From: Pantoea endophytica
GTDB lineage: Bacteria; Pseudomonadota; Gammaproteobacteria; Enterobacterales; Enterobacteriaceae
NCBI RefSeq assembly: GCF_002858935.1
Contig: NZ_PJRT01000002.1
Location: forward strand, 248,001-312,000
Direction of reading: 5' to 3'
DNA length: 64,000 nt
In this document: piece by piece, positions 43,628-56,660 of the stretch
Layout: each line of letters starts with the position of its first letter
Position numbering within the stretch: position 1 is the first letter of the stretch
The notes under the pieces: generated by a model
What the model saw: the letters and a program-made list of their open reading frames with translations, nothing else
What the model was told of the DNA's origin: nothing
The model's database searches: none
Translations under genes and position numbers: made by a program

Positions 43628-43671
43628 CCTTAACGCTTAAATTTCCATTTATAGAAATTAGGGTATTGGTC

Positions 43672-43703
43672 AATGGCACTGAAAAAATCAGTGCCATTTT
43701 TTT
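43672..43703 (+). terminator. Rho-independent terminator of ycaO
   Basis: AATGGCACTG/CAGTGCCATT is a perfect 10-bp stem with a 7-nt A-rich loop followed by a run of T residues, 45 bp after the ycaO stop. Confidence 0.92.
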
Positions 43704-43911
43704 ATATTGATCATACAAAGAGATTTAAGTGCATTATTAAATAACAATTCAGCTTTAATCGTTAATGATATTTAACAAAATCTAGTTTTGCCCGCAGCCA
43801 CCTTCAACTTATTTTGCATAAATTAAAAATTATTTATTACAATAAATTCAATAATTTAAGCAGCACTCAGACGCATTTACGCTTCGCTTATCAGCTACCT
43901 TCCGGTCAAAT

Positions 43912-43953
43912 ATGATCCACATCAATTTCTGACCTATACTCCTTTGTTAATAT
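43912..43953 (+). promoter_or_regulatory. Putative FNR site and focA-pflB promoter
   Basis: ATGATCCACATCAA (43912-43925) matches the FNR box TTGAT-N4-ATCAA at nine of ten positions. TAATAT at 43948-43953 would give a start near 43960, placing the FNR site near -41, the class II activation position. Anaerobic induction by FNR is well known for E. coli focA-pfl; the exact match here is my reading. Confidence 0.55.
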
Positions 43954-43983
43954 CTTTACAGGCAATTTTTGGAGAGCGTTAGT

Positions 43984-44844
43984 GTGAAAGCTGACAACCC
44001 TTTTAATTCATTATTACCGGCGGCAATGGCGAAAGTTGCAGAAGAAGCCGGCATATATAAAGCTACTAAACGTCCTTTAACCACCTTCTTCCTTGCCATC
44101 ACTGCTGGCGTATTTATCTCAATCGCATTTGTCTTCTATATCACTGCGACCACCGGAAGTGGAGCAATGCCCTACGGCATAGCAAAACTGATCGGCGGTA
44201 TCTGTTTCTCGCTCGGTTTAATGTTAGTCGTGGTGTGCGGTGCTGACCTGTTCACCTCAACTGTTTTGATCGTGGTGGCAAAAGCCAGCGGCCGTATCAC
44301 CTGGCTGCAACTCGGTCGACACTGGTTGACGGTCTATATCGGTAACCTGTTTGGTGCGCTGTTCTTTGTCGCGCTGATCTGGTTAGCCGGTGAACACATG
44401 GTGGCGAATGGTGCCTGGGGTTTGAATGTCCTGCAAACCGCTGACCATAAAATGCATCACACCTTTATTGAAGCAGTGAGTCTCGGCACGCTCGCCAACC
44501 TGATGGTTTGCCTGGCGGTGTGGATGAGTTATTCCGGCCGCAGTCTGATGGACAAAATGTTTGCGATGATCCTACCGGTGGCGATGTTTGTTGCCTGCGG
44601 TTTTGAACATAGCATTGCCAACATGTTCCTTATCCCGATGGCCATCGTTATCCGTGATTTTTCCAGCCCGGAATTCTGGCAAATGGCTGGTGCAAGCGCA
44701 GCACAGTTCCCATCACTAAGCGTTAGTGACTTTATTGTTAACAACCTGATTCCCGTGACCATCGGCAACATTATTGGCGGCGGATTATTAGTCGGTTTGA
44801 CCTACTGGGTAATCTATCTGCGTGGCGATGAGCCGGTGCATTAA
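43984..44844 (+). CDS. focA: Formate channel FocA
   Basis: FocA is a pentameric inner-membrane formate/H+ channel that exports or re-imports formate made by PflB. The protein starts with a GTG codon (MKADNPFNSLLPAAMAKVA) that is 7 bp past GGAGAG and aligns with the E. coli N-terminus; a TTG five codons upstream overlaps the ribosome site and was rejected. Signature segments are CGADLFTSTVLIVVAKASGR and the conserved histidine region FEHSIANMFLIPM. Length is 286 residues (E. coli 285). It is cotranscribed with pflB. Confidence 0.96.
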   Translation: MKADNPFNSLLPAAMAKVAEEAGIYKATKRPLTTFFLAITAGVFISIAFVFYITATTGSGAMPYGIAKLIGGICFSLGLMLVVVCGADLFTSTVLIVVAKASGRITWLQLGRHWLTVYIGNLFGALFFVALIWLAGEHMVANGAWGLNVLQTADHKMHHTFIEAVSLGTLANLMVCLAVWMSYSGRSLMDKMFAMILPVAMFVACGFEHSIANMFLIPMAIVIRDFSSPEFWQMAGASAAQFPSLSVSDFIVNNLIPVTIGNIIGGGLLVGLTYWVIYLRGDEPVH

Positions 44845-44913
44845 TGAATTGGTACGGGCGTGCTGAGTCAGCGCGCCATACGTCAAAGTCTCCCTAAATA
44901 AGGCAGGTATATC

Positions 44914-47196
44914 ATGTCCGAACTGAATGAAAAAATGGCGTCAGCCTGGGAAGGATTTAGCGCCGGCGAATGGCAGAACAGCGTCAACGTCCGTGACTTT
45001 ATCCAGAAAAACTACACACCGTATGAAGGCGACGAATCCTTCCTCGCTGGCGCGACGCCGGCCACAACTAAGCTGTGGGACAGTGTACTTGAAGGCATCA
45101 AAATCGAGAACCGCACCCACGCGCCGGTAGATTTTGACACCGATCTGGCTTCAACCATCACCTCTCATGATGCCGGCTACATCAGCAAATCGCTGGAAAA
45201 AATCGTTGGCCTGCAAACTGAAGCACCTTTGAAACGTGCCATCATCCCGTTTGGCGGCATCAAAATGGTTGAGGGTTCTTGCAAGGTTTATGGCCGCGAA
45301 CTTGATCCCGCGCTGAAAAAAGTCTTCACTGATTACCGCAAAACCCATAACCAGGGCGTGTTCGATGTTTACACCCCTGACATCATGCGCTGCCGTAAAT
45401 CAGGCGTGTTGACGGGTTTACCGGATGCCTATGGCCGCGGTCGTATCATCGGTGACTATCGCCGCGTTGCGCTGTACGGCATAGATTTTCTGATGAAAGA
45501 CAAAGTTGCGCAGTTCAATTCTCTGCAGAGCGATATGGAGAATGGCGTTGACCTCGAAGCCACCATTCGCCTGCGTGAAGAGATCTCTGAACAGCACCGC
45601 GCACTGGGTCAGATCAAAGAGATGGCTGCGAAGTATGGTTCAGATATCTCGCTGCCCGCTACCAATGCTCAAGAAGCCGTTCAGTGGACTTACTATGGCT
45701 ATCTCGCGGCGGTGAAATCTCAGAACGGTGCGGCAATGTCCTTTGGTCGCGTATCCACCTTCCTTGATGTGTATATCGAGCGCGATATTCAGGCCGGAAA
45801 ACTGACTGAAGAAGAAGCACAGGAACTGATTGACCATCTGGTGATGAAACTGCGTATGGTGCGCTTCCTGCGTACGCCTGAATACGATGAGCTGTTCTCC
45901 GGTGACCCAATCTGGGCAACAGAATCACTGGCGGGTATGGGCGTCGATGGTCGTACTCTGGTGACTAAAAGCACCTTCCGTTTCCTGAATACGCTTTACA
46001 CCATGGGGCCATCTCCGGAGCCAAATATGACCATCCTGTGGTCAGAAAAACTGCCGGTTAACTTTAAGAAATACGCCGCAAAAGTGTCTATCGATACATC
46101 CTCATTGCAGTATGAGAATGATGACCTGATGCGTCCTGACTTCGACAACGATGACTATGCTATCGCCTGCTGCGTTAGCCCAATGATTGTCGGTAAGCAG
46201 ATGCAGTTCTTCGGTGCGCGTGCCAACCTGGCAAAAACCCTGCTTTACGCAATCAACGGTGGCGTTGATGAAAAACTGAAAATGCAGGTGGGTCCGAAAG
46301 AAGCACCAATCACTGACGAGATTCTTGATTACGACATCGTGATGGAGCGCCTGGATCACTTCATGGATTGGCTGGCTAAGCAGTACGTCACCTCCCTGAA
46401 TATCATTCACTACATGCACGATAAGTACAGCTACGAAGCTTCACTGATGGCGCTGCACGATCGTGACGTTTATCGCACCATGGCCTGTGGTATCGCGGGT
46501 CTGTCTGTTGCGGCTGACTCACTTTCTGCCATCAAATACGCCAAAGTGAAAACCATCCGTGATGAAGATGGTCTAGCGGTAGACTTTGAAATTGAAGGCG
46601 AATATCCGCAATTTGGTAATAACGACTCTCGCGTTGATGACATGGCGTGCGATTTGGTTGAACGTTTCATGAAGAAAATTCAGAAACTGCAAACCTACCG
46701 TAACGCGGTGCCAACTCAGTCAGTGCTGACCATCACTTCTAACGTGGTTTACGGTAAGAAAACCGGTAATACGCCAGACGGACGTCGTGCGGGTGCGCCA
46801 TTCGGTCCGGGTGCTAACCCAATGCACGGCCGTGATCAGAAAGGTGCGGTGGCTTCACTGACCTCCGTCGCGAAACTGCCCTTTGCTTACGCGAAAGACG
46901 GCATCTCTTATACTTTCTCCATCGTGCCAAATGCGCTGGGTAAAGATGATAACGTGCGTAAAACCAATCTTGCTGGCCTGATGGATGGATATTTCCACCA
47001 TGAAGCCAATATTGAGGGCGGTCAGCATCTGAACGTTAACGTGATGAACCGTGAGATGTTGCTGGATGCGATGGAACATCCTGAGAAGTATCCGCAGCTG
47101 ACCATTCGCGTATCCGGTTATGCTGTGCGCTTCAACTCGCTCACCAAAGAGCAGCAGAAGGATGTAATTACCCGTACGTTCACTCAGTCGCTGTAA
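44914..47196 (+). CDS. pflB: Pyruvate formate-lyase
   Basis: PflB converts pyruvate and CoA to acetyl-CoA and formate under anaerobiosis using a glycyl radical. At 760 residues it equals E. coli. The catalytic cysteine pair appears in [13 protein letters not shown] (near 418-419) and the radical glycine in [19 protein letters not shown] near residue 734. The ribosome site AGGCAGG lies before the ATG at 44914. It follows focA by 69 bp and precedes its activase pflA. Confidence 0.98.
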   Translation: MSELNEKMASAWEGFSAGEWQNSVNVRDFIQKNYTPYEGDESFLAGATPATTKLWDSVLEGIKIENRTHAPVDFDTDLASTITSHDAGYISKSLEKIVGLQTEAPLKRAIIPFGGIKMVEGSCKVYGRELDPALKKVFTDYRKTHNQGVFDVYTPDIMRCRKSGVLTGLPDAYGRGRIIGDYRRVALYGIDFLMKDKVAQFNSLQSDMENGVDLEATIRLREEISEQHRALGQIKEMAAKYGSDISLPATNAQEAVQWTYYGYLAAVKSQNGAAMSFGRVSTFLDVYIERDIQAGKLTEEEAQELIDHLVMKLRMVRFLRTPEYDELFSGDPIWATESLAGMGVDGRTLVTKSTFRFLNTLYTMGPSPEPNMTILWSEKLPVNFKKYAAKVSIDTSSLQYENDDLMRPDFDNDDYAIACCVSPMIVGKQMQFFGARANLAKTLLYAINGGVDEKLKMQVGPKEAPITDEILDYDIVMERLDHFMDWLAKQYVTSLNIIHYMHDKYSYEASLMALHDRDVYRTMACGIAGLSVAADSLSAIKYAKVKTIRDEDGLAVDFEIEGEYPQFGNNDSRVDDMACDLVERFMKKIQKLQTYRNAVPTQSVLTITSNVVYGKKTGNTPDGRRAGAPFGPGANPMHGRDQKGAVASLTSVAKLPFAYAKDGISYTFSIVPNALGKDDNVRKTNLAGLMDGYFHHEANIEGGQHLNVNVMNREMLLDAMEHPEKYPQLTIRVSGYAVRFNSLTKEQQKDVITRTFTQSL

Positions 47197-47215
47197 TCGT
47201 AGTTCACTGAGATTG

Positions 47216-47238
47216 AAAGGCTCCTGCGGGAGCCTTTT
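47216..47238 (+). terminator. Terminator of pflB
   Basis: AAAGGCTCC-TGCG-GGAGCCTTTT: a 9-bp perfect stem with a tetraloop and short T tail, 20 bp after the pflB stop. Confidence 0.88.
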
Positions 47239-47360
47239 CTCCACAAGTCCGTTTTGCCAGTTTGCTGGTGCTGGCGACCTGGCAAAATCGACTTTCACTT
47301 TTAGAGCACAACATAGATTGTGCTGCCTGATATTCAGGCCCACCTGGAGAACTCATCGCA

Positions 47361-48101
47361 ATGTCAACCATCGGTCGTATCCACTCCTTTGAATCCTGCG
47401 GCACCGTTGACGGCCCAGGCATCCGCTTCATTACCTTTTTTCAGGGCTGCCTCATGCGCTGCTTGTATTGCCATAACCGCGATACATGGGACACGCATGG
47501 CGGTAAAGAAGTTACCGTTGAAGAGTTGATGAAGGATGCGCTCTCATATCGTCACTTCATGAATGCATCTGGCGGTGGCGTGACGGCGTCGGGTGGCGAA
47601 GCGATCTTACAAGCGGAGTTCGTGCGTGACTGGTTCCGCGCTTGCCAGGCAGAAGGCATTCATACCTGTCTCGACACTAACGGCTTTGTTCGTCGCTACG
47701 ATCCGGTGATCGATGAATTGCTTGATGCCACTGATTTGGTAATGCTCGATTTAAAACAGATTAACGATGATGTGCATCAGATTCTGGTGGGCGTTTCCAA
47801 TCATCGTACGCTGGACTTTGCGCGCTATCTGCAGAAGAGAGGCAAACGCACCTGGATCCGCTTTGTAGTGGTGCCTGGCTACTCCGATGATGATGACTCC
47901 GTTCATCGCTTGGGTGAGTTTACCAAAGATATGGATAACATAGAGAAGATCGAATTGCTGCCTTACCACGAGTTAGGCAAACACAAATGGATCGCCATGG
48001 GCGAAGAGTACAAGCTGGATGGTGTTAAGCCGCCGAGCAAGGAAACCATGGAGCGAGTGAAGAATATCCTCGCCAGCTACGGCCATGAAGTGATGTATTA
48101 A
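47361..48101 (+). CDS. pflA: Pyruvate formate-lyase activating enzyme
   Basis: PflA is a radical SAM enzyme that abstracts hydrogen from the PflB glycine. The 4Fe-4S cysteines are in [16 protein letters not shown] (C30, C34, C37), followed by the SAM-binding [14 protein letters not shown]. Length is 246 residues, as in E. coli. It is separated from pflB by a terminator and about 165 bp, so it probably also has its own promoter. Confidence 0.97.
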   Translation: MSTIGRIHSFESCGTVDGPGIRFITFFQGCLMRCLYCHNRDTWDTHGGKEVTVEELMKDALSYRHFMNASGGGVTASGGEAILQAEFVRDWFRACQAEGIHTCLDTNGFVRRYDPVIDELLDATDLVMLDLKQINDDVHQILVGVSNHRTLDFARYLQKRGKRTWIRFVVVPGYSDDDDSVHRLGEFTKDMDNIEKIELLPYHELGKHKWIAMGEEYKLDGVKPPSKETMERVKNILASYGHEVMY

Positions 48102-48109
48102 CCGCAAAC

Positions 48110-48138
48110 AAAAGGGGAACCACCGGCTCCCCTTTTTA
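48110..48138 (+). terminator. Terminator after pflA
   Basis: AAAGGGGA/TCCCCTTTTT stem with a 10-nt loop between convergent pflA and ycaD. The T-run reads from pflA, and the A-rich left side can serve the opposite strand. Confidence 0.85.
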
Positions 48139-48156
48139 CTATTTCATGGGAATGCG

Positions 48157-49308
48157 TTAAGCATGTGCGACCGGAGTAGCCTGATGATCGGCTTTGCGCA
48201 GTAACATCACCAGATAAACCAGTGCAACTGCAGCAATCATCACAAACAGCAGGCGGTCAGAGTAATTTTGCATCAGCATTGACGTCATTCCCGGCCCCAC
48301 CAAACTGCCCACGGTATAGCTAAACAGTAACGCCTGATTCATTGCCACTAACTCATGATGCGCGACGGTTTCGCACGCCCAGGACATCGCCACCGGATAA
48401 AGTGTAAAACCCGCAAGACCAAGCACAAACAGCGCTGGCGCCATCGCAGTATCACCTAACATAGCAATCGCACCCAGGATAACCACAAACACTTGCACAC
48501 GCAGCACCATCAGGCGACCAAAGCGATCGGCTAAACGTCCTACCGGCCACTGACCGACAATGCCGGAGCTGACCAGTAACGCCATCCAGTAACCGACGTT
48601 TGCATCACTCATGCCCTGATGTGACAGATACAACGGCATCAAGCCATAAAGTGAGCCGAGAACGATACCGGAAATAATGCAGCCATTGATGCCGAGACGA
48701 GAACTACGACGACGCAACATAACCCAAAGGCGCCCCGTTGAAGCTTCTTCTGTCGCAGCGCTGGTATTGACATGCACAAATACTACCGGCAATACCGCAC
48801 AGATAATCAGTGCAGTCACCCATGGAATCACGTGGAGCAGTTCGGTTGACACGCGGCTCACCAGCAACTGGCCTGCAACAGTGCCGAGGTAATAGATGAT
48901 CATATAAGCCGCCAGCAACTGACCGCGATTACGCACGGTACCGCTGCATAACAAGGCACTCTCAACCACCACCCAAATCAGTGCACAACCGACACCTGCG
49001 GTAAAGCGCAGTAATGTCCAGCTATAGAAACCATCCAGTATCACCATGCCCATGGTCGCTACGGCAAAAAGCACGCTGGCGAGGTAAAAACAGCGATTAA
49101 AACCATAACGAGTAATCAACCAGCCCGCGAGCAAGGTGCCCAGCAAGTTACCGGTGTAATACGATGAGCTAGCCATTCCCACTTGCCAGGTTGGCAATTG
49201 ATCATGGGTAAGCCAGAGCGGTACCAGCGTATTAAGCACAGCGATAGACACCGTCATAAGCATTAAGCCGCAAAGCAGCAAAACGACGGGGCGCGACCAG
49301 GTTGACAT
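48157..49308 (-). CDS. ycaD: MFS transporter YcaD
   Basis: YcaD is a major facilitator superfamily transporter of unknown substrate with about 12 membrane segments. The start [15 protein letters not shown] at 49308 aligns with E. coli; sixteen upstream open residues lack support. Conserved regions include [40 protein letters not shown] and the MFS loop [14 protein letters not shown]. Length is 383 (E. coli 382). It is convergent with pflA. In E. coli the dmsABC genes lie between ycaD and serS; they are absent here. Confidence 0.93.
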   Translation of the reverse strand: MSTWSRPVVLLLCGLMLMTVSIAVLNTLVPLWLTHDQLPTWQVGMASSSYYTGNLLGTLLAGWLITRYGFNRCFYLASVLFAVATMGMVILDGFYSWTLLRFTAGVGCALIWVVVESALLCSGTVRNRGQLLAAYMIIYYLGTVAGQLLVSRVSTELLHVIPWVTALIICAVLPVVFVHVNTSAATEEASTGRLWVMLRRRSSRLGINGCIISGIVLGSLYGLMPLYLSHQGMSDANVGYWMALLVSSGIVGQWPVGRLADRFGRLMVLRVQVFVVILGAIAMLGDTAMAPALFVLGLAGFTLYPVAMSWACETVAHHELVAMNQALLFSYTVGSLVGPGMTSMLMQNYSDRLLFVMIAAVALVYLVMLLRKADHQATPVAHA

Positions 49309-49621
49309 AGGGAATAAAACCAAAAGAAATGACGATAATTGCGCGCAGTTTGCCATCGGCTATCTTAAAGTCAATGTGCAAAAATTCGTCGCCGCACGAT
49401 TTGCTGCGGAACAATTTATTTTTTTTATCTTCAGAGGGTTAGAAGCATGATGAGGGATACAAGTGCGGCATCTATCTATTTGAATTTACGATTTTTAATG
49501 GTTAATAGCCATTTCTTGTCGATAACGTTTATTTCTTATTAATTCCGACTAAAAAATAATTATTTTGCCGCTTAAGAAACAAAAAACCCGGCATTGCCGG
49601 GTTTATATAATTGCGCGTTGA
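49309..49621. other. ycaD–serS gap
   Basis: 313 bp, mostly AT-rich, with the ycaD promoter region and the serS terminator. One 31-codon frame on the plus strand (49447-49542) has a GAGGG upstream but no other support. Confidence 0.5.
49578..49604 (-). terminator. Rho-independent terminator of serS
   Basis: AACCCGG-CAATG-CCGGGTT with TTTTTTG following on the minus strand, about 25 bp past the serS stop. Confidence 0.92.
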
Positions 49622-51010
<1,389 letters not shown>

Positions 51011-51013
51011 TTA

Positions 51014-52360
51014 TCAGCGGTAGCGTTTTATCGGGCTATTTTGATCCTGCTCAGCCAGCCAGGCGAGTTTTTCGCCAATTTTCCCTTCGAGCCCGCGATT
51101 AGTCGGTTGATAGTAGCGCGTCTGCGCCATTTCAGGCGGGAAATAGACTTCGCCAGCGGCATAGGCGTTAGTCTCGTCGTGCGCATAACGATACTCTTTG
51201 CCCAGCCCCATCTCTTTCATCAATTTGGTAGGGGCGTTGCGTAAATGTTCCGGCACATCGTAGTCAGGAAATTCGCGCGCATCGCGCATCGCGGCTTTGA
51301 AAGCGGTGTAAACGGCATTACTTTTGGGTGCACTTGCAAGGTAGACAATCGCCTGGGCAATCGCCCTTTCGCCTTCGGCTGGACCGACGCGCGTAAAGCA
51401 ATCCCAGGCCGCTAGCGCAACCTGCATGCCGCGCGGATCGGCGTTACCCACATCTTCCGAGGCGATAGCCAGCAAACGGCGGGCGACATACAGCGGATCG
51501 CCGCCGGCGGTGATGATTCTTGCATACCAGTAAAGTGCCGCATCAGGTGCTGAACCGCGAACAGACTTGTGCAGAGCGGAGATCAGATCGTAGAAACGAT
51601 CGCCTTTGTTATCAAAACGCGCCGCTCTTTCACCGGAAACTTCGTTGAGTAATTGTGGCGTTAATTCACGCTGGCCTTCGGCATTGCTTTCAGCCATATC
51701 CGCCATCATTTCCAGCGTATTCAATGCCCGACGCGCATCACCGTTCACCAGTTCCGCTATCATACGGCGCGTATTATCTGGCAGCACAATATCGCTTTTG
51801 CCATAACCGCGTTGGTCATCCTGCATCGCCTGCAGCAGAACCTGTTCAATATCTGCAGTGGTAAGAGACTTGAGTAAATATACGCGGGCACGGGATAGCA
51901 GCGCGGAATTGAGTTCAAACGAGGGATTTTCAGTGGTGGCACCAATAAACGTAATGGTGCCATCTTCAATATGTGGCAGGAAAGCATCCTGCTGACTTTT
52001 ATTAAAGCGATGGACTTCGTCGACAAATAGGATGGTACGTCGACCCACCTGACGATTTTGTCGGGCACGCTCGATCGCTTCACGAATCTCTTTCACGCCA
52101 GAAGTGACAGCAGAAATGCGCTCAACATCAGCTTTACCGTAATGGGCGATAATCTCGGCTAATGTCGTTTTCCCTGTCCCAGGCGGTCCCCACAAAATCA
52201 TCGAATGCAGATGCCCAGCCTCAATGGCGCGCGGCAGCGGTTTACCGGGCGCCAGCAAATGCTGTTGCCCAATGTAGTGTTGCAGCGTCGCCGGCCGCAT
52301 ACGCGCGGCCAGCGGCTGAAACTCATTCGATGGAGCGAAATCCAGAGACAGGTTACTCAC
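51014..52360 (-). CDS. rarA: Replication-associated recombination protein RarA
   Basis: RarA (MgsA) is an AAA+ ATPase acting at stalled replication forks, related to clamp loaders. The 448-residue protein has Walker [13 protein letters not shown], Walker [16 protein letters not shown] and sensor 1 [18 protein letters not shown], then a C-terminal tetramerisation region ending [11 protein letters not shown]. The start is a GTG at 52360 with GAGG upstream, matching the E. coli N-terminus MSNLSLDF. It follows lolA by 7 bp, consistent with an operon. Confidence 0.96.
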   Translation of the reverse strand: MSNLSLDFAPSNEFQPLAARMRPATLQHYIGQQHLLAPGKPLPRAIEAGHLHSMILWGPPGTGKTTLAEIIAHYGKADVERISAVTSGVKEIREAIERARQNRQVGRRTILFVDEVHRFNKSQQDAFLPHIEDGTITFIGATTENPSFELNSALLSRARVYLLKSLTTADIEQVLLQAMQDDQRGYGKSDIVLPDNTRRMIAELVNGDARRALNTLEMMADMAESNAEGQRELTPQLLNEVSGERAARFDNKGDRFYDLISALHKSVRGSAPDAALYWYARIITAGGDPLYVARRLLAIASEDVGNADPRGMQVALAAWDCFTRVGPAEGERAIAQAIVYLASAPKSNAVYTAFKAAMRDAREFPDYDVPEHLRNAPTKLMKEMGLGKEYRYAHDETNAYAAGEVYFPPEMAQTRYYQPTNRGLEGKIGEKLAWLAEQDQNSPIKRYR

Positions 52361-52367
52361 CGTGACC

Positions 52368-52979
52368 TCACTGACGTTGATCGTCCACCGTTACCCCTTT
52401 TGGCGGCGTAAAGGTGAATTTGTCTGGGCTAATAGCGCCGTTGTTTTGGCTCTTCAGCTGATAATCGCTGTGCTGACCATCTTGCTCAATCGCGCTGAAC
52501 TTATTGATGGTGCCAGACGATGTCACATTGATGGTGAACTGCTTGAGGTTGCCATCACTGCTCTTCGGCGTTAGCTCAAAATTATCGCCCTGCTGCTTGA
52601 TGTTGTACTGTTTCCAGTCGCTTGGCTGGTTACGCGCAATCAGCATAAACGGCGTATTACTGGCTGCATTTTGCAACAGGCTAACGCTGGCTTGTTCAAC
52701 GAAGGGATTGTAGAACCACAGATTTTTGCCATCAGAAATAATTACGCTTTCATCCGGCGCGGTCATGTGCCAGTTAAACAAGCTTGGGCGCTTCACCCAC
52801 AGCTCGCCTTCACCATCCTGCACGTTGGCGCCGCTGCCATCGGTCACTTTCTGACTGAAGCTGGCATGGAAGCTGTTCACTTTATTAAGACGCTGTTGCA
52901 GATCGCTGGACGCATCCGCCAATACTGATGCGGAAACAAAACTGGCCAACAGGCCACAGGCAATAACGCGTAATTTCAT
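52368..52979 (-). CDS. lolA: Outer-membrane lipoprotein carrier LolA
   Basis: LolA carries lipoproteins through the periplasm from LolCDE to LolB. The start [22 protein letters not shown] gives a 21-residue signal peptide and a total of 203 residues, the same as E. coli; an ATG seven codons upstream is also possible. The mature protein shows [34 protein letters not shown] and [20 protein letters not shown], and ends [14 protein letters not shown]. It is between ftsK and rarA in the usual order. Confidence 0.96.
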   Translation of the reverse strand: MKLRVIACGLLASFVSASVLADASSDLQQRLNKVNSFHASFSQKVTDGSGANVQDGEGELWVKRPSLFNWHMTAPDESVIISDGKNLWFYNPFVEQASVSLLQNAASNTPFMLIARNQPSDWKQYNIKQQGDNFELTPKSSDGNLKQFTINVTSSGTINKFSAIEQDGQHSDYQLKSQNNGAISPDKFTFTPPKGVTVDDQRQ

Positions 52980-53106
52980 CTGATTCGATTCCTTATTCAT
53001 TGTTTCCCGACACTTACGGCATTAAAGGTAGTTGCCGTCCTGTCTCTTCGACAGGAGAAAAAGCCGAAAGCTCCCGAAGATATGGGGATCGACCAACAGA
53101 TAAACA

Positions 53107-53130
53107 ATGGGCCAGTGTTAACTGGCCCAT
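53107..53130 (-). terminator. Palindrome between ftsK and lolA
   Basis: ATGGGCCAGT/ACTGGCCCAT is a perfect 10-bp stem with a 4-nt loop, 25 bp past the ftsK stop. The trailing TTGTTTATC on the minus strand makes it a moderate terminator candidate. Confidence 0.6.
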
Positions 53131-53154
53131 AAGCAGACAACTGCACGCGATAAA

Positions 53155-56100
53155 TTACATCTCGTGTGGCGGCGGCGAAAGCACTTCGCGGTTGCCGTTA
53201 TGTCCCGGTTCAGAAACGATGCCCTGCGCTTCCATCTGCTCGATGATACGTGCGGCACGGTTATAACCGATACGGAACTGGCGCTGAACCCCAGAAATGG
53301 AGGCACGACGTTTTTCCACCACGAAAGAGACCGCCTGGTCAAACAGCGGATCCAGCTCTTCATCGCCCATCATTCCGCCAGCTGCACTCTCGCTCTCTTC
53401 ACCAGCAGTAATGCTTTCGATGTATTGCGGGCGACCGCGTGCTTTCCAGTCCTGAACCACCGCATGCACTTCCTGATCGCGCACGAATGCACCATGCACA
53501 CGTACAGGCATTGAGGAGTTTGGCGGCATGTACAGCATGTCACCCATCCCCAGCAGCGATTCTGCACCGCCCTGATCGAGGATGGTACGTGAGTCGATCT
53601 TGCTGGAAACGGTGAAGGCGATACGCGTCGGTATGTTGGCTTTGATCAGACCGGTAATCACATCAACCGACGGACGCTGTGTCGCCAGCACCAGGTGAAT
53701 ACCCGCCGCTCGCGCTTTCTGAGCCAGACGAGCAATCAACTCTTCGACTTTCTTACCGACCGCCATCATCAGATCGGCAAATTCGTCGACCAGCACCACG
53801 ATATAAGGCAGTTTTTCCAGCACCGGAGGTGTGGTGTCCATGCTATCGCCCGGTTTCCAGAACGGATCCGGAATCGGTCGACCCATCGCGGCAGCCTGCT
53901 CAATCTTCTCGTTATAGCCGGCCAGATTACGCACGCCCAGCGCAGACATCAGTTTATAGCGACGCTCCATTTCACCAACACTCCAGCGCAGCGCATTGGC
54001 CGCATCTTTCATGTCTGTAACCACTTCGGTCAGCAAGTGAGGGATGCCTTCGTAGACTGACAGCTCGAGCATTTTCGGGTCGATCATGATAAAGCGCACT
54101 TCTTCCGGCGTGGCTTTATACAGCATGCTAATGATCATGGTGTTAACGCCCACTGATTTACCGGAACCGGTGGTACCGGCAACCAGCAAGTGCGGCATTT
54201 TCGCCAAATCAGCCACCACCGGCTGGCCAGCAATGTCTTTACCCAACACCACTGCAAGCGGTGACGGGTTTTCACGAAATTTAGGGCAATCCAGTACTTC
54301 GCGCAGATAAACGGTTTGACGATGTTTATTTGGCAGTTCAAGCCCGACGTAAGGCTTGCCTGGAATCACTTCCACCACGCGCACGGCAACCGCAGACAGA
54401 GAACGCGCCAGGTCACGCGACAAGTTAGAAATACGGGAAGCTTTAACGCCTGGCGCTAAATCGAGCTCGAAGCGGGTAATGACCGGACCAGGTGAAATAC
54501 CTACAACCTCCGCCTTCACTCGATAATCAGCCAGGCGTGCTTCAACCAGCCGCGCGGTTTGCTCCAGCGCAAACATATCCACCGGCTCTTCTTCTGCCGG
54601 TGGTGACGTGAGCAGATCCAGCGTGGGCAGCGGCGTAGAAGGTTTTTCCAGCGGCTGTTCATGGCGAACCAGGAACGGATGGAACAAGCTGTCCTGCACC
54701 GGCGCAGCAGGTTTCACTGGTGCAGGCGGCGCAGAATAAGCTTCCTGTTCCGGCGACGACCATGGGCTGGATTCAGCACTCAACGACGGCATTGCCGCTG
54801 GCTCCGGCGCAGCAGGTTGTTGCCACGGCGCGGGCTCTTCCGGCTCTGGCGATGCAGAAATAGTGAACAGTGGCTCGCTCGGGCTATCGTCGACCAAATC
54901 TTTCATTGGTGAAAAATCAAAAGCAGACGTCGTATCCAGATTAAATACCGGTGCTTCCTTCACTTCAGGTTCGGTATAGCGTTGCTGCTGCTGATCGGCG
55001 AACTGGCGTGCAAGTTGAGCCTGCTGCAATGCATCCTCATCATCAGGCTCAGACGCTTCCTGCCAGCTTTCACCGTAACGATTCTGCTGCTGCGACGCGA
55101 AGGCTTCACGCAACTGCGCCTCTTGCAGCTCAACATCCTGTTCCTGTGGAGGAACGCTGTAAGACGCAGTGACTTCTGGCTGTTGCTGCTCAGCATCTTT
55201 AGCCTGCTCTTCCGCCATACGCTGCGAAGGCAACTTAATGCCGTACGAAGCTAACTCACGTCGTGTTGGCAACTTAACTTTGTTTGGACGCGGCAACTCT
55301 GGACCAATGCCCTGCTTCACCTGCGGGTTATAATCACGCTCGGGTACGATATCGAAGGCAGGTGAATAAGCAGCAGGTGATGTCGCTGCTTTGACTGCTC
55401 CAGCGGCAAGTGAAGCGGCGGCGAGACTGTTTAAAGGTGCAGAAGATGAAGCGGCATCCTGCCAGTTGCCCATGCTCGGGCCCTCATCATCATCAGCCGG
55501 CGAAAACGGTGAAGGTGCTGCTTCACCTGGCATCTCGAAACGATAGAGCGGAGCAGAAGGCTGCGCGATTGGTTGTTGCGCTGCAGCAACAGGCTGAGGA
55601 GCCGGAGTCGACTGAGCCGTGGCTTCGGCAACGCGTGGCATTGCGTCGGGTTCGGCAGATGCGGCTGGAGCAGGCTGCATAGCAGCTGGAGTTTGCTGTG
55701 CGGCTTGCGTAGTAACCGCAATTGCAGCGGCAGTTGCCGCACTCGCCTTCGCCAGCAGCGGATCGTCGCTCAACTCCGCAGCAACCGGTTCGCTCACCTT
55801 GCGCGGTTGAGCTAACAAGACATCATCGTCGTCATTAACGGAGTGTGCAGCATGCATCGGAGGCGACACCTCATCTGCAAGCTCTTCGTCGTCGTATTCT
55901 TCTTCCTGCCAGGGTTCGTCATGTCGTGAACGATTGCTGGCAAAGGTCAGAACACCCATCACCACGCCGCCGATCTTCTCGGCAATCGTCAGCCATGACC
56001 ATCCGGTGTAAAGCGTGATGCCGGCAGCCCAGACGCACAGCAGCGTCAAGGTGCCGCCAGCCGAACTGAACCACGGCGCCATCGCATTGCTGACCAGGCT

Positions 56101-56541
56101 GCCGATTACGCCGCCGGAAGCAAAATACCAGATGTCATCTACGTTGAGCGCCGCCAGACCACAGGTCGTTACCACCAAGGCCAGCACGCCAATCAGGCGT
56201 AAACCAACGGCAAAATAGTCGATGTAATCCTGACGATCGCGTTGGCGGAAGGTGATCCAACACAGACCAATAATGACGGGAGGAATGGCGTAGGCCATCA
56301 CGCCAAAGATGAACAATAGCGTATCGGCCAGCCATGCGCCGACGCTACCACCCAGATTATGGATAGGTTCGTGCCATGCGGTTTGTGACCAGCTTGGATC
56401 TGACGGGTTAAAACTAACCAGCGACACCATCAAATAGATGGCGAACAAGGCCACAAGAATGAGCAACGCTTCCAGCAGACGACGTCCACTGCTCAGCGGT
56501 TGTAACGAAACATCTTTATCTTCTGTATATTCCTGGCTCAA
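53155..56541 (-). CDS. ftsK: DNA translocase FtsK
   Basis: FtsK couples septation to chromosome dimer resolution by pumping DNA toward dif and activating XerCD. The start is a TTG codon at 56541 ([20 protein letters not shown]) with GGAGAG upstream, as in E. coli. Domains: four or so N-terminal membrane helices to about residue 200, a long Pro/Gln/Ala-rich linker, the motor with [16 protein letters not shown] and [16 protein letters not shown], and the C-terminal gamma winged helix ([20 protein letters not shown]). Length is 1128, about 200 shorter than E. coli (1329), the difference falling in the linker. Confidence 0.96.
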   Translation of the reverse strand: MSQEYTEDKDVSLQPLSSGRRLLEALLILVALFAIYLMVSLVSFNPSDPSWSQTAWHEPIHNLGGSVGAWLADTLLFIFGVMAYAIPPVIIGLCWITFRQRDRQDYIDYFAVGLRLIGVLALVVTTCGLAALNVDDIWYFASGGVIGSLVSNAMAPWFSSAGGTLTLLCVWAAGITLYTGWSWLTIAEKIGGVVMGVLTFASNRSRHDEPWQEEEYDDEELADEVSPPMHAAHSVNDDDDVLLAQPRKVSEPVAAELSDDPLLAKASAATAAAIAVTTQAAQQTPAAMQPAPAASAEPDAMPRVAEATAQSTPAPQPVAAAQQPIAQPSAPLYRFEMPGEAAPSPFSPADDDEGPSMGNWQDAASSSAPLNSLAAASLAAGAVKAATSPAAYSPAFDIVPERDYNPQVKQGIGPELPRPNKVKLPTRRELASYGIKLPSQRMAEEQAKDAEQQQPEVTASYSVPPQEQDVELQEAQLREAFASQQQNRYGESWQEASEPDDEDALQQAQLARQFADQQQQRYTEPEVKEAPVFNLDTTSAFDFSPMKDLVDDSPSEPLFTISASPEPEEPAPWQQPAAPEPAAMPSLSAESSPWSSPEQEAYSAPPAPVKPAAPVQDSLFHPFLVRHEQPLEKPSTPLPTLDLLTSPPAEEEPVDMFALEQTARLVEARLADYRVKAEVVGISPGPVITRFELDLAPGVKASRISNLSRDLARSLSAVAVRVVEVIPGKPYVGLELPNKHRQTVYLREVLDCPKFRENPSPLAVVLGKDIAGQPVVADLAKMPHLLVAGTTGSGKSVGVNTMIISMLYKATPEEVRFIMIDPKMLELSVYEGIPHLLTEVVTDMKDAANALRWSVGEMERRYKLMSALGVRNLAGYNEKIEQAAAMGRPIPDPFWKPGDSMDTTPPVLEKLPYIVVLVDEFADLMMAVGKKVEELIARLAQKARAAGIHLVLATQRPSVDVITGLIKANIPTRIAFTVSSKIDSRTILDQGGAESLLGMGDMLYMPPNSSMPVRVHGAFVRDQEVHAVVQDWKARGRPQYIESITAGEESESAAGGMMGDEELDPLFDQAVSFVVEKRRASISGVQRQFRIGYNRAARIIEQMEAQGIVSEPGHNGNREVLSPPPHEM

Positions 56542-56660
56542 GAGAACTCTCCAGGTGCCTGTAAATTAAGAAGGCAACAACGTCGGGCATGCCCGACGCT
56601 GGTCCTGTATGAATTCACAGGAGTGTACCGAAATCCTGCAAGCTTTGCACCTGCCCTGCA

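Larger units (their letters stand above)
43628..43983 (+). other. ycaO–focA intergenic region
   Basis: 356 bp of AT-rich DNA hold the ycaO terminator and the focA-pfl promoter region, which in E. coli has multiple anaerobically induced promoters. No ORF is supported. Confidence 0.6.
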
